Assembly: GCA_035264885.1 (NCBI GenBank)
Contig: DATFPK010000043.1
Coordinates: forward strand, 1-30,035
DNA: 30,035 nucleotides
Origin: DATFPK01 sp035264885
GTDB lineage: Bacteria > Actinomycetota > Thermoleophilia > Solirubrobacterales > 70-9
Reading direction: 5' to 3'
Made by a program: the position numbers and the translations under genes. Shown here piece by piece: positions 15,170-23,083 of this stretch. The notes beneath the pieces are model-generated. The model saw only the letters and a list, made by a program, of their open reading frames with translations. It had not been told where the DNA came from and did not search any database. Each line of letters opens with the position of its first letter. Position 1 is the first letter of the stretch.

Positions 15170-15283
15170 GTGGACCGCGAGCACGCCAGGCGGAATCTCG
15201 GGCAGGGACTCATCCTCGGAGTCCTCGCGGCCGGCATCTTCGCGCTCAGCTTCTTCGCCGCGATGATCTACATCGCGGCCTGA
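15170..15283 (+). CDS. 37-residue single-helix membrane peptide
   Basis: GTG 15170 opens a 37-codon frame encoding a charged N-terminus (MDREHARRN) and one hydrophobic helix (residues about 11-35). It ends 3 nt before the subunit IV-like gene, 53 nt after ctaB, and has its own TAGAAG box. Small one-helix subunits are common in cytochrome oxidase complexes, so an accessory subunit or assembly peptide is a reasonable inference. I do not recognise a named family. Conservation next to ctaB in relatives would settle whether it is a real gene. Confidence 0.6.
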   Translation: MDREHARRNLGQGLILGVLAAGIFALSFFAAMIYIAA

Positions 15284-15286
15284 CCG

Positions 15287-15577
15287 ATGGCCGCGCACGA
15301 CGTCCCCCAGCCGACCGAGCGGATCTACCTGCCCCGACCCTCGTGGGCCCCGGTGTTCTTCGCCTTCGGCATGGCGATCGCGATTGCCGGCATCTACGCC
15401 GAGGGATGGATCGTGCGCGGCTGGATCTACTCGATCATCGGCCTGATCTTCGTCCTCGCCGCCCTCGTCAGCATGGTCCGCGGCGCCGGGCGGGACTTCT
15501 ACCGGCTGCCTCGCCGCCAGCGCGTGCGCGGAGCGGTCCTCCCTGCCGCCGCGCTGCGCCCCCCGAAGCGGGGGTAG
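15287..15577 (+). CDS. Cytochrome oxidase subunit IV-like small membrane protein
   Basis: A 96-residue protein with two membrane helices (about 20-40 and 47-65). The PRPSWAPVFFAFGMAIAIAG pattern before helix 1 resembles the small subunit IV proteins of actinobacterial and chloroflexal aa3 oxidases (CtaF-like). A basic C-terminal tail follows. The ATG lies 3 nt after the 37-residue peptide, indicating co-translation. Whether it joins the functional oxidase encoded at 24660-29038 or the degenerate pair at 11651-14175 cannot be told from sequence. Confidence 0.7.
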   Translation: MAAHDVPQPTERIYLPRPSWAPVFFAFGMAIAIAGIYAEGWIVRGWIYSIIGLIFVLAALVSMVRGAGRDFYRLPRRQRVRGAVLPAAALRPPKRG

Positions 15578-15603
15578 CAGAGGCGCGTCACGCGCGCGGG
15601 CGC

Positions 15604-16005
15604 TCAGTCCGGCGTCATCCCGGACGTGGCGCCGTCCTGGGTCCAGCAGCGGACGATGTCGCGCATCGAGAGCACGCCGACCACCTGGGCGTTGTCGTAG
15701 ACGACCAGATGGCGAATGCCGCGGCGCGACATCTCGACCGCCGCCCGTTCGAGGCTCCAACCCGGCTCGGCGGCGATCACGCTGTCGCTCATGTGGTCGG
15801 CGACGCGCTCGGCATCCGGGTCCTGCCCCTCGCCGACCGAGAGCAGGACGTCGCGCTCGGTGATGATCCGCGGCGCCGGGGACTCCTCGTCCATCACCAG
15901 CGCCGCGCCGGTCTTCTTCTCGGTCATCCGGCGGGCCGCCTCGCGCAGCGTGTGCGAAGGCCCGACCGCGAGCAGAACCTCTGACATCCCGTCTCTCACC
16001 TGCAT
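15604..16005 (-). CDS. Tandem CBS-domain protein
   Basis: A 133-residue protein consisting almost entirely of two CBS motifs (about 5-60 and 68-125). The second carries GIRHLVVYD, VVGVLSMRDIV; the first carries GAALVMDEE and IITERDVL. CBS pairs bind adenosine nucleotides and commonly regulate or sense energy charge. The N-terminus MQVRDGMS is the standard start of the family. It is encoded against the surrounding oxidase cluster, convergent with the subunit IV-like gene and divergent from the cytochrome c gene, with a TATAGG box about 40 nt upstream. No other domain is attached, so a partner is unknown. Confidence 0.92.
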   Translation of the reverse strand: MQVRDGMSEVLLAVGPSHTLREAARRMTEKKTGAALVMDEESPAPRIITERDVLLSVGEGQDPDAERVADHMSDSVIAAEPGWSLERAAVEMSRRGIRHLVVYDNAQVVGVLSMRDIVRCWTQDGATSGMTPD

Positions 16006-16046
16006 CTACGCACTCCCGCGGGGTTCTTCGTGCCGAACGGCTCAAG

Positions 16047-16054
16047 CCTATAGG
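16047..16054 (-). promoter_or_regulatory. Candidate -10 box TATAGG for the CBS protein
   Basis: CCTATAGG is palindromic, and TATAGG on minus lies about 41 nt before the ATG at 16005. The divergent TATAGAAT of the cytochrome c gene lies 47 bp away in the same intergenic region. Confidence 0.4.
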
Positions 16055-16102
16055 ACGCCGCGGCGACGGCTGGGGCCCCCCGGCCGGGCCGGTTCCGATC
16101 TA

Positions 16103-16108
16103 TAGAAT
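16103..16108 (+). promoter_or_regulatory. Candidate -10 box TAGAAT for the cytochrome c gene
   Basis: TATAGAAT at 16101-16108 is 17 nt before the ATG at 16126. TAGAATGGCCGC at 16103-16114 is identical to the sequence at 11636-11647 upstream of the subunit II-like gene, suggesting related control of the two transcripts. Confidence 0.5.
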
Positions 16109-16125
16109 GGCCGCCCGCCGGGGCC

Positions 16126-16920
16126 ATGCCGAAGTCGCTTCCCTCCATCCGAATCGTCCTCGTCGCCGCCCTTGCGGGAGCTCTCGCGCTCGTCTCGGCC
16201 GGCTGTGGCACCGAGGATGCCGACGTCGACCGGGGCCGCGTCCTCTTCCTCCAGCGCTGCGGCACCTGCCACGTCCTCGCCCAGGCCGGCTCGAGCGCCC
16301 AGACGGGGCCGAACCTCGACGCCGCCTTCAGGGCCGCCCGCGCCGCCGGCATGGACTCCGACACGATCGAAGGCATCGTCGCCAAGCAGATCATGCACCC
16401 GCGCTACGGCACGGAGGTCCCGACGACCTATATGCCGCCGAACCTGGTCACCGGGCAAGGCGTCGTCGACGTGGCCGCATACGTCGCCACCTACGCGGGC
16501 GTGCCGGGAGCGGCCCCGCCGAGGGTGCCCGGCGGCCCCGGTGCCCAGGTCTTCGCGAACTTCGGCTGCGGCGGCTGCCACACCCTGGCCGCGGCGAACG
16601 CCGGCGGGACGGTCGGCCCGAACCTCGATGAAGCCCTGGCCAGCCAGACGGCGGCCTACATCCGCAAGTCGATCGCCGACCCGAACGCGCAGCAGACCCC
16701 CGGCTTCCCGCTCAACGTCATGCCGCAGGACTACGAAACCCAGATGACGCCGAAGGAGCTCGACGACCTGGTCCGGTACCTCCTGACCGAGGCGAGCGGC
16801 ACCGGTGGCGGCACCAGCGGTGCCGGCAAGGACGTGCCGGCCGCCTCGAAGCCCTCGGTCTCGAGCCAGACCGGCGTCCAGAAGCAGGGAGGCAAGGAGA
16901 AGGGCGCCAAGCAGGGCTGA
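16126..16920 (+). CDS. Diheme cytochrome c lipoprotein
   Basis: A 264-residue exported protein. A lipoprotein signal ends in LVSAGC (lipobox Cys at 27). Two cytochrome c domains follow: CGTCH at 45-49 with a likely Met ligand in YMPPN (M103), and CGGCH at 148-152 with likely Met in NVMPQ (M199). A Gly/Ser/Lys-rich tail from about 223 is probably disordered. As a membrane-tethered electron carrier it could hand electrons to the CuA site of the functional oxidase encoded at 28253-29038; the adjacent subunit II-like protein has no CuA to receive them. ATG 16126 was chosen because the signal peptide begins there. Confidence 0.92.
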   Translation: MPKSLPSIRIVLVAALAGALALVSAGCGTEDADVDRGRVLFLQRCGTCHVLAQAGSSAQTGPNLDAAFRAARAAGMDSDTIEGIVAKQIMHPRYGTEVPTTYMPPNLVTGQGVVDVAAYVATYAGVPGAAPPRVPGGPGAQVFANFGCGGCHTLAAANAGGTVGPNLDEALASQTAAYIRKSIADPNAQQTPGFPLNVMPQDYETQMTPKELDDLVRYLLTEASGTGGGTSGAGKDVPAASKPSVSSQTGVQKQGGKEKGAKQG

Positions 16921-16975
16921 CCCCGCCCCCGCGCGTCCGCGACGGGCCGGCGGCGCTTGGCATCATCTCCCGACG

Positions 16976-17926
16976 ATGCGGGAGCGCTTCGCGATCAGCC
17001 CCGGCCAGTACCGCCGTGTCGCCTTCGTGGCACTGGCGGCCCTCGCGGCGATCGTCCTGACGGGGGCCGCCGTGCGTCTCACCGGCTCGGGCCTCGGCTG
17101 CCCGGACTGGCCGAAGTGCTACGGCCGATCCGTTCCGCCGCTGGAGCTCCATGCGGTGATCGAGTACGCCAACCGGCTCCTGACCGGCTTCGTCGGCCTG
17201 GCGGTGATCGCCGCCAGCGGCCTCGCCTTCGTCCGCCGCCCCTTCCGCTGGCACCTCGCCCTGTTCGGGGCCTTCCTGCCGCTCGGCGTGATCGGCCAGG
17301 CGATTCTCGGCGCTCTCGTCGTCGAGCACCACCTCGCGCCCGAGCTGGTCATGGGCCACTTCGTCCTCTCGATGATCCTGCTCGACGCCGCCTTCGCGCT
17401 CGCCTGGTGCGCGACCTACGAGCCCGGGGAGCGCGGGTACTCGAGCGACCGGCTCGGGGTCTGGGCGGTCAGGGCGCTGATCCCGCTCGGCCAGCTGACG
17501 ATCATCGCCGGCACCATGACCACTGGCTCGGGCCCGCACGCCGGCGACCACGAGGGTGAGCTGGTCCAGCGGTTCGACTTCCAGGGCGCCGGCACCCTCG
17601 AGTGGATGGTCCAGCGTCACTCGGCGATCGCCGCCCTGTTCGGGGTCGCGGCGATCGCGGTCTGGCTCCTGCTGCGGCGCCACGGCGGCGAGCGCCGCGC
17701 CCTGCTGCCGCTGGGCGCCGCGATCGGCCTGCTCGCCCTGCAGGGCGCCATCGGGGCCCTCCAGTGGGCGCTCGAGCTCCCGGCCGGGGTCGTCTGGCTC
17801 CACATCCTCGTCGCGACCCTGACCTGGCTCTCGATGCTGTGGACGGTCGCCGCGGCCGGGCGGCTCGAGCCACGGCGCGTGGCGGCACCGGCCACGCGGG
17901 TGCCGGAGGGGGTCGGAGCGGCCTAG
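16976..17926 (+). CDS. ctaA: Heme A synthase
   Basis: A 316-residue, eight-helix membrane protein that oxidises the heme O methyl group to formyl, making heme A. The extracytoplasmic Cys pair GCPDWPKC (C42, C48), HAVIEYANR (H59, E63), MGHF, QRHSAI and WLHI give the expected conserved histidines. The EYANR form, with Asn where Bacillus has His, is, as far as I recall, usual in actinobacterial CtaA and not a defect. The gene lies 55 nt after the cytochrome c gene and is convergent with the stress-like protein gene. With ctaB it supplies heme A to the oxidase at 24660-29038. Confidence 0.95.
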   Translation: MRERFAISPGQYRRVAFVALAALAAIVLTGAAVRLTGSGLGCPDWPKCYGRSVPPLELHAVIEYANRLLTGFVGLAVIAASGLAFVRRPFRWHLALFGAFLPLGVIGQAILGALVVEHHLAPELVMGHFVLSMILLDAAFALAWCATYEPGERGYSSDRLGVWAVRALIPLGQLTIIAGTMTTGSGPHAGDHEGELVQRFDFQGAGTLEWMVQRHSAIAALFGVAAIAVWLLLRRHGGERRALLPLGAAIGLLALQGAIGALQWALELPAGVVWLHILVATLTWLSMLWTVAAAGRLEPRRVAAPATRVPEGVGAA

Positions 17927-17939
17927 AGGGCGAACCCTC
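17926..17939. terminator. Small hairpin overlapping the two convergent stop codons
   Basis: GAGGG-CGAA-CCCTC forms a 5-bp stem with a four-base loop. It spans the gap between the ctaA stop (17924-17926) and the opposite-strand stop at 17938-17940. It is short, so a role as a shared terminator is only possible. Confidence 0.25.
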
Positions 17940-18597
17940 AGCGGGACGGCTCGGCGGCGGCGTCGGCACCGAGGTCGACGACGACGTGTGTGATCGGCAG
18001 GTCGATCCGGTCGCGGGCCCGCTCGACGACGCCTCCCTCGAGCCACCGGGAACGCTCCGGCGGATGGGTGGAGATGACGATCTCGTCGGCGGCGAACCCG
18101 CCCAGCGCGTCCTCGATCGCGACGTTGGGGTCGGAGTCTCCGACGACGCCGCGGGCCCGTACGCCCGCCTCGCGCAGGGCGAGTACCGAGAGCTCCATCC
18201 GCTGGCGCGCCCGCTCCAGGGCCTCGTCGATGTCCGAGGACCAGTGGGCGGCTCTCGAGCCGGCCAGGGCGGGGGTCACCACCAGGACCTCCCCGTCGCG
18301 ACCGCTGCTCCGCGCCACCACCTCGTCGAGCAGCGCCCGGCCCCCGACCGTCTGATTGGCGACGACCAGCACGCGATGGCGCCCGTCGCCCCCGCGGGTC
18401 AGCTCGACGCCCGGGGAGATGCTGCCGCGCGAGTTGCGCCACGCGACACCCCCGCCGAAGCCGATCAGGGCAGCCGCCCAGACCGCGCCGACCGCCGGCC
18501 GGGTGAGGAGGGTGAGGACGATGACCGATACTGCTGCGCCGCCGATCACGACCACCCATCGGAAGGCGTCGGCCTCGGAGCGAAGCGGGTTGTGCAT
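17938..18597 (-). CDS. Membrane-anchored universal-stress-like protein
   Basis: A 219-residue protein. Two membrane helices occur in the first 55 residues (WVVVIGGAAVSVIVLTLL; AVWAAALIGFGGGVAW), followed by a USP-like alpha/beta domain with RVLVVANQTV, a VGDSDPNVAIEDAL segment and DEIVISTHPPERSRWLEGG. The usual USP ATP motif (GxxG...GS) is absent, so nucleotide binding is doubtful. ATG 18597 was chosen because AAAGGAGG lies six bases upstream; an upstream GTG at 18615 would include that ribosome-binding site in the coding region. Its C-terminal half resembles the protein at 25286-26332, encoded within the functional oxidase operon, which hints at a common respiration-linked role. Confidence 0.75.
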   Translation of the reverse strand: MHNPLRSEADAFRWVVVIGGAAVSVIVLTLLTRPAVGAVWAAALIGFGGGVAWRNSRGSISPGVELTRGGDGRHRVLVVANQTVGGRALLDEVVARSSGRDGEVLVVTPALAGSRAAHWSSDIDEALERARQRMELSVLALREAGVRARGVVGDSDPNVAIEDALGGFAADEIVISTHPPERSRWLEGGVVERARDRIDLPITHVVVDLGADAAAEPSR

Positions 18598-18665
18598 GCC
18601 TGCCTCCTTTCGCACCGATTATCGCGCCACGGCGCCGGCGGCGGCCACCGATCCCTCCGTCCGTC

Positions 18666-19046
18666 CTAGGCCTGGATTCCCTCTTCGGCGAGCCAGGCGG
18701 CGACGTGGTCCGGCGGGTTGTTCCCGAAGGCGAGCCGGGCCCCCTCGCGCAGCGCCCGCTCCCGGTCATCGGACTGGTCGAAGTTCGTCGCCAACCAGAA
18801 CGCCGTGGCCGCGGTCATGTCGACCGCCGCGCTGTCCCCCTCGGAGTCGATGCCGCCGGCGGCGCTGCCGAGCTCGCCGGCCAGGTCCTCGACCGCCGTC
18901 GCCGGCCGGTCATCGTCCTCGTAGCTCTCGAGGAACGCGATCACGCCGAGGTCGTGGCCGGCCGGGTCGCAGAGCGCCGCAGCCGAGGCGACCGCCTCCG
19001 AGACGGTCGGTATCTGCTTGCGGTCGGCGGGCTTCACGGTGCCCAC
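18666..19046 (-). CDS. Hypothetical acidic protein
   Basis: A 126-residue soluble, acidic protein with no signal peptide or membrane helix; I do not recognise its family. It starts at GTG 19046, has a Met/Lys-containing N-terminus (MGTVKPADRK), an acidic middle (ESYEDDDR; GIDSEGD) and a helical C-terminal half ending NNPPDHVAAWLAEEGIQA. The codon pattern fits a real gene: the alternative frames are poor and the protein composition is balanced. It lies between the stress-like gene and the RTX protein gene on the same strand, with short gaps of under 100 bp. Confidence 0.6.
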   Translation of the reverse strand: MGTVKPADRKQIPTVSEAVASAAALCDPAGHDLGVIAFLESYEDDDRPATAVEDLAGELGSAAGGIDSEGDSAAVDMTAATAFWLATNFDQSDDRERALREGARLAFGNNPPDHVAAWLAEEGIQA

Positions 19047-19132
19047 CGCTACCCCGCTGAGGCGCCGGCGAACCGCGAGACGGCAGGGAGAGCGGCGGCG
19101 GGCGAGCGCCGCCCTCCCGCGACCCGGTAGGG

Positions 19133-21058
19133 CTACTGCTGGATCTCCTGGTCGCGGCCGGGCCCGCCGGAGATCTGGTCGACTCCCTTGCCGCCGTTCA
19201 GCCGGTCGTTCCCCGGGCCGCCGATCAGGACGTCGGCGCCGGCCGCGCCGATCAGGACGTCGTCCTGGGGACCGCCGTTCAGCCGATCGTCGCCGGCCGA
19301 CCCGGTGAGCCGGTCCTGGCCCGCCTCGCCGAAGGCGCGGTCGTTGCCGGTGGCCCCGGCGAGCTTGTCGTTGCCGGCCCCGCCTCGCAGGGTGTCGTCG
19401 TCCTGGTCGCCGAACACGTTGTCGTTGCCCTCCTCACCGAGGACCTCGTCGTCACCGGGACCACCACGGAGAATGTCCTGGCCACCGCGCCCGCAGATGA
19501 GATCGTCGCCGCCGCGGCCGCGGATCTCGTTGGTGTTGCCATCGCCGACGATCACGTCGCGACCGGCGGTTCCGTAGGTGATCTCACCCGCCGGCTCGAG
19601 ACCGACCGTGGCGGGCTCACCCTTGCAGGTGCCCTGCGGGGCGGGCGCCTGACGCTCGAAGGCGCCGATGTCGGCACCGTCGCCACCCGCCGCGGGGTTG
19701 TTCGGGTAGCTGCTGAGGTCGACCGGCCTGGTCAGACCGCGCTGGTCAGTGGTCTGCCCGGCCGGCGTCCGGCCGTTGTCCAGGGCAGGGCTGGCGTCGA
19801 GCAGGGCCATCGTCCTCGTCGGCCCGCCGTTGTCGGTCAGGGCGCCGAGCAACGGGTCGAGGCCGAAGATGTTCGACCCGGCGCCGGTGTCGTTGACGGT
19901 GGCGCCGTCCGGGCGCTGGATCAGCGAGAACGCCGCGTCGAAGGTCAGGTCGTTCGCGCTGCCCAGGTCGCGCCCGTTCTCCGGGTTGTCGGCGTCGTTG
20001 CCGGCGACGATCGAGTTCTCGAGCACGGTCGGCGAGAAACCGAGGTTCTCGTTGTACGTGTAGGTGTAGATCCCGCCGCCCGACCCCGCCGCGTTGCCGG
20101 AGATCGTCGCGCTGCGCACCGTCAGGGTCTGGGACCCGCTGTCCACGGCGCCGTACTTGTGCAGGATCCCGCCGCCCTGGCCGTTCGTCGTGTTCCCGGT
20201 GAAGGTCGAGTTGTCGATCGTCCCCACCCCGCGGATCGTGGCGCCGCCGCCGCCGTTGGCCCGCCGGGGGCTGCCCTCGGTGAGCGCCGCCGCGGCCGCC
20301 TCGACCCTCTCCAGGTTGCCGGGGCCGCCGCCGAACCCGTACTTGCCGCCGCCGGCATTGTTCGCGATCGTCGAGCCGCTGATGTGCGTCTCGCCGCCGG
20401 AGTACAGACCGCCCGAGGAGAACGAAGCCACGTTGCCGGAGATCGTGCTGTTCTCCACCGTCAGGTCGCCCCGGTTGTAGATGCCGGCGCCGAAGATCGC
20501 GCTGCCGCTCTTGACGCTCGAGCCCGAGATCGTCAGGTCGGCGTCGAGGTTGAGGATGTTGCCGCCCCGGTTGTACTTCTCGGCCCCCTGGATGACCCGC
20601 AGGCCCGAGATCGACACCGGCTCACCGTAGTTCTCGAGGTCGATGTAGAAGACGCGCGAGTCGGCGTCGCCGCTGACCGTGATCTGCCCATCGCCGGGGC
20701 CGACGATGTTGACGGCCTCATCGATCGCCAGGTCCCCGTAGCCGGGCCCGGGTGGCTGGTTCAGATGGATCGTGCCGGACAGGCCAGACTGGAAGAGGAC
20801 GTTGTCGACCTCGGTGGCCGAGTTGTTGTTCGCGTTCGCCTGGCTGATCGCGTCCCGCAGGCTCCCGGGGCCGTCGCCGTCGGTGTTGACGACCGTGAAG
20901 TCCGCGGCCTGGGCCGCACCGGTCGCCGCCAGCGTCGCGCCGAGCGCTGCGCCTGCCCCGGCCGCGAGGCGCGCCGGCCTCGGCAGCCGCCTCTCCATCG
21001 ACTCGGTCCGCTGATCCACCTTGCCCATCCACACTCCCGTCTTCGCTTGCTGGGACAT
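19133..21058 (-). CDS. Secreted beta-helix protein with RTX calcium-binding repeats
   Basis: A 641-residue exported protein. An N-terminal signal with a long n-region ends near AQAADF (50-53); Met21 is an alternative start. DFTVVNTDGDGPGSLRDAI at about 53-71 is a CSLREA-like entry to a right-handed beta-helix domain (about 75-400) with repeated SGSTI/NSTISGN turns. A choice-of-anchor Q-type ending (DPLLGALTDNGGPT...ADIGAFE) lies at about 400-475. Residues about 500-635 contain some 14 RTX-type nonapeptides (GGxGxDxLxG) that should bind calcium. It is likely a surface-exposed or secreted adhesin or glycan-binding protein. No type I secretion genes are nearby. It is divergent from the sulfotransferase operon. 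Confidence 0.88.
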   Translation of the reverse strand: MSQQAKTGVWMGKVDQRTESMERRLPRPARLAAGAGAALGATLAATGAAQAADFTVVNTDGDGPGSLRDAISQANANNNSATEVDNVLFQSGLSGTIHLNQPPGPGYGDLAIDEAVNIVGPGDGQITVSGDADSRVFYIDLENYGEPVSISGLRVIQGAEKYNRGGNILNLDADLTISGSSVKSGSAIFGAGIYNRGDLTVENSTISGNVASFSSGGLYSGGETHISGSTIANNAGGGKYGFGGGPGNLERVEAAAAALTEGSPRRANGGGGATIRGVGTIDNSTFTGNTTNGQGGGILHKYGAVDSGSQTLTVRSATISGNAAGSGGGIYTYTYNENLGFSPTVLENSIVAGNDADNPENGRDLGSANDLTFDAAFSLIQRPDGATVNDTGAGSNIFGLDPLLGALTDNGGPTRTMALLDASPALDNGRTPAGQTTDQRGLTRPVDLSSYPNNPAAGGDGADIGAFERQAPAPQGTCKGEPATVGLEPAGEITYGTAGRDVIVGDGNTNEIRGRGGDDLICGRGGQDILRGGPGDDEVLGEEGNDNVFGDQDDDTLRGGAGNDKLAGATGNDRAFGEAGQDRLTGSAGDDRLNGGPQDDVLIGAAGADVLIGGPGNDRLNGGKGVDQISGGPGRDQEIQQ

Positions 21059-21065
21059 TCGATCG

Positions 21066-21086
21066 TCACGGGCTGCCCGCCCGTGA
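21066..21086. promoter_or_regulatory. Inverted repeat in the presumed 5' leader of the RTX gene
   Basis: Perfect 8-bp arms TCACGGGC and GCCCGTGA flank a 5-nt loop. It lies 8 nt upstream of the ATG at 21058. On RNA it would form a stable hairpin directly before the start, so it could modulate translation, or act as a DNA operator. Confidence 0.4.
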
Positions 21087-21099
21087 TCGCTGGGCCCCG

Positions 21100-21105
21100 A
21101 ACCTA
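21100..21105 (-). promoter_or_regulatory. Candidate -10 box TAGGTT for the RTX gene
   Basis: TAGGTT on minus lies 41 nt before the ATG, identical to the epimerase box at 8564. The hairpin at 21066-21086 would then be inside the transcribed leader. Confidence 0.3.
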
Positions 21106-21183
21106 CCCTCTGCGGCGGCGGCCCGAATACCCACTACTTGGTTTTCCGACGCCGGAGGACCGGGTTCGCAAGGATCTGCGCCC

Positions 21184-23079
21184 GTGTCCGTTCGAGTCCA
21201 CTCGCCGGTCTTCCTGGTCGGTCCGCCAGCCTCGGGCACCGACCTCCTGTTCGACGCCCTCACCCGGGCCGAGGGCCTGATGTTCCCGAAGCCCACCAAG
21301 CAACCGTTCACCGACGCGCTCGCAGACCTCGAGCCGGTCGCCCCCGGCCGCGACAGCCACAGGCTGATCGCCGCCGACGCGACGGCGGAGGTCGCCGACG
21401 CCCTGCTGGAGGAGATCGCGTCATCGGTGGCGGACCGCGAGGGCCGCGAGCCGGAGCGTGAAGGACCCGCGATCCGGCTGCTCGACCGGACCCCGAGGAA
21501 CTCGCTGCGGGTGCCGTTCCTCGACGCGCTCTTCCCCGACGCGATCTTCGCCTACATCCACCGCGACCCGCGCGAGAGCCTGCCCGAGGTGCTGAGCGCC
21601 TGGCAGTCCGGGCGCTTCGTCACCAACGCCAAGCTCCCCGGTTGGCCCGGCCCCGCCTGGACCCTGCCCCTGGTCCCCGGCTGGCGCGATCTGGCCGGCC
21701 GCGACCTGCCCGAGATCGTCGCCGCACAGTGGAGCACGGTGGCCGCGGTCCTGCTCGACGACCTGGAGGCGCTGCCACCGGAACGCTGGTGCGTCACCGA
21801 CCACGCGCTGCTGCTCGACGACCCCCGTCCCGAGCTGGAGCGGCTCTGCGCGTTCCTGGGGCTGTCCTATGACCAGGCGCTGCTGACGCCGTTCGAGCTG
21901 GCCCGGCACGGTCGTGCAGTCGCCTCCGAGCAGAAGCGGGCAAAGCCCCAGCCCGAGGTCGAGGCGGTGTTCGGCCGCACCGAGGCTGCCGCAGCCCGAG
22001 CACGCGACCTGCTCGGCGAAACCGGGGCTCGCCGCCGGCGCGCCGCCGCGACCGCGAAGGGCGAGTCGCCGCTGCGCAGCGTGCACACCGGTTCCTTCCC
22101 GGCCCTCCTCGAGCGGACGGGTGGCTCGCTGCTGGTCTCGACCTACCAGACCGGGAAGCTGGTCTGCGCCCGGACCGGAGGCGACGGTCTCAACACGCAC
22201 TTCCGGGACTTCGAGAAACCGATGGGCCTGGCGGTCGCGAATGGCCGCTTCGCGCTGGGCACGCGGAGCGAGATCTGGGACTTCCGCGACATGCCCGAGG
22301 TCGCGAAGAAGATCGATCCGCCGGGGAGCCACGACGCCTGCTACGTGCCGCGCAACCGCCACGTGACCGGCGATATCTCGATACATGAGATCGGCTTCGG
22401 CCGCGACGGCCTCTGGATCGTCGCCACCGCATTCTCGTGCCTGGCCACGCTCGACGCCGACCACAGCTTCGTGCCCCGCTGGACGCCGCCGTTCGTCAGC
22501 GAGCTCGCGGCAGGCGACCGGTGCCATCTGAACGGGATGGCGATCGTCGACGGCGTACCAAGCTTCGTCTCGGCCCTCGGGGCCACCGACGAGCCCGGCG
22601 GCTGGCGGGAGAACAAGGCGACCGGCGGGGTGATCATCGACGTGGCCAGCGGCGAAACGGTCCTCTCGGGCCTCTGCATGCCGCACTCACCGCGGGTCGT
22701 CGACGGGCGCCTCGTCTTCCTCCAGTCGGGGAAGGGCGAGCTCTGCCGCGCCGACCTGGCGACGGGCGAGGTCGAGACGGTCGCCGAGCTGCCCGGTTTC
22801 ACCCGGGGCCTCGAGATCGTCGGGCCGCTCGCCTTCGTCGGGCTGTCCCAGATCCGCGAGACGTCCACGTTCGGCAACCTGCCGCTGGTCGAGCGCGTGG
22901 ACGAGCGCCTGTGCGGCGTCTGGGCGGTCGACCTCGAAAGCGGCCGCATCGTCGGGTTCCTCCGCTTCGAGGACCTGGTCCAGGAGATCTTCGACGTCGC
23001 GCTGCTTCCCGCCGTCCGGTTCCCCGAGGTCGCCGAGATGGGGAGCTCGGCGGTGACCCGGTCGTTCTCATTACCGTAG
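21184..23079 (+). CDS. Sulfotransferase fused to a TIGR03032-like domain
   Basis: A 631-residue protein. Residues about 1-285 are a PAPS-dependent sulfotransferase-like domain: VFLVGPPASGTDLLFDAL (9-26) is the 5'-phosphosulfate loop, and FAYIHRDPRESLPEVLSAW (122-140) is the 3'-phosphate-binding region. Residues about 298-625 (from SVHTGSFPALLERTGGSLLV through STYQTGKLV, FEKPMGLAV, WIVATAFSCL, HLNGMA, GLCMPHSPR) match my memory of the TIGR03032/DUF4915 family, whose function is unknown. A GTG start at 21184 follows an AAGGAT box by 10 nt. The next gene starts 4 nt after the stop. It probably transfers sulfate to a glycan, peptide or lipid, but the acceptor is unknown. Confidence 0.8.
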   Translation: MSVRVHSPVFLVGPPASGTDLLFDALTRAEGLMFPKPTKQPFTDALADLEPVAPGRDSHRLIAADATAEVADALLEEIASSVADREGREPEREGPAIRLLDRTPRNSLRVPFLDALFPDAIFAYIHRDPRESLPEVLSAWQSGRFVTNAKLPGWPGPAWTLPLVPGWRDLAGRDLPEIVAAQWSTVAAVLLDDLEALPPERWCVTDHALLLDDPRPELERLCAFLGLSYDQALLTPFELARHGRAVASEQKRAKPQPEVEAVFGRTEAAAARARDLLGETGARRRRAAATAKGESPLRSVHTGSFPALLERTGGSLLVSTYQTGKLVCARTGGDGLNTHFRDFEKPMGLAVANGRFALGTRSEIWDFRDMPEVAKKIDPPGSHDACYVPRNRHVTGDISIHEIGFGRDGLWIVATAFSCLATLDADHSFVPRWTPPFVSELAAGDRCHLNGMAIVDGVPSFVSALGATDEPGGWRENKATGGVIIDVASGETVLSGLCMPHSPRVVDGRLVFLQSGKGELCRADLATGEVETVAELPGFTRGLEIVGPLAFVGLSQIRETSTFGNLPLVERVDERLCGVWAVDLESGRIVGFLRFEDLVQEIFDVALLPAVRFPEVAEMGSSAVTRSFSLP

Positions 23080-23083
23080 GCGC

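Noticed and set aside
16976..17926. Possible loss of a heme ligand in CtaA (EYANR)
   Set aside because: As far as I recall, Asn at this position is usual in actinobacterial CtaA.
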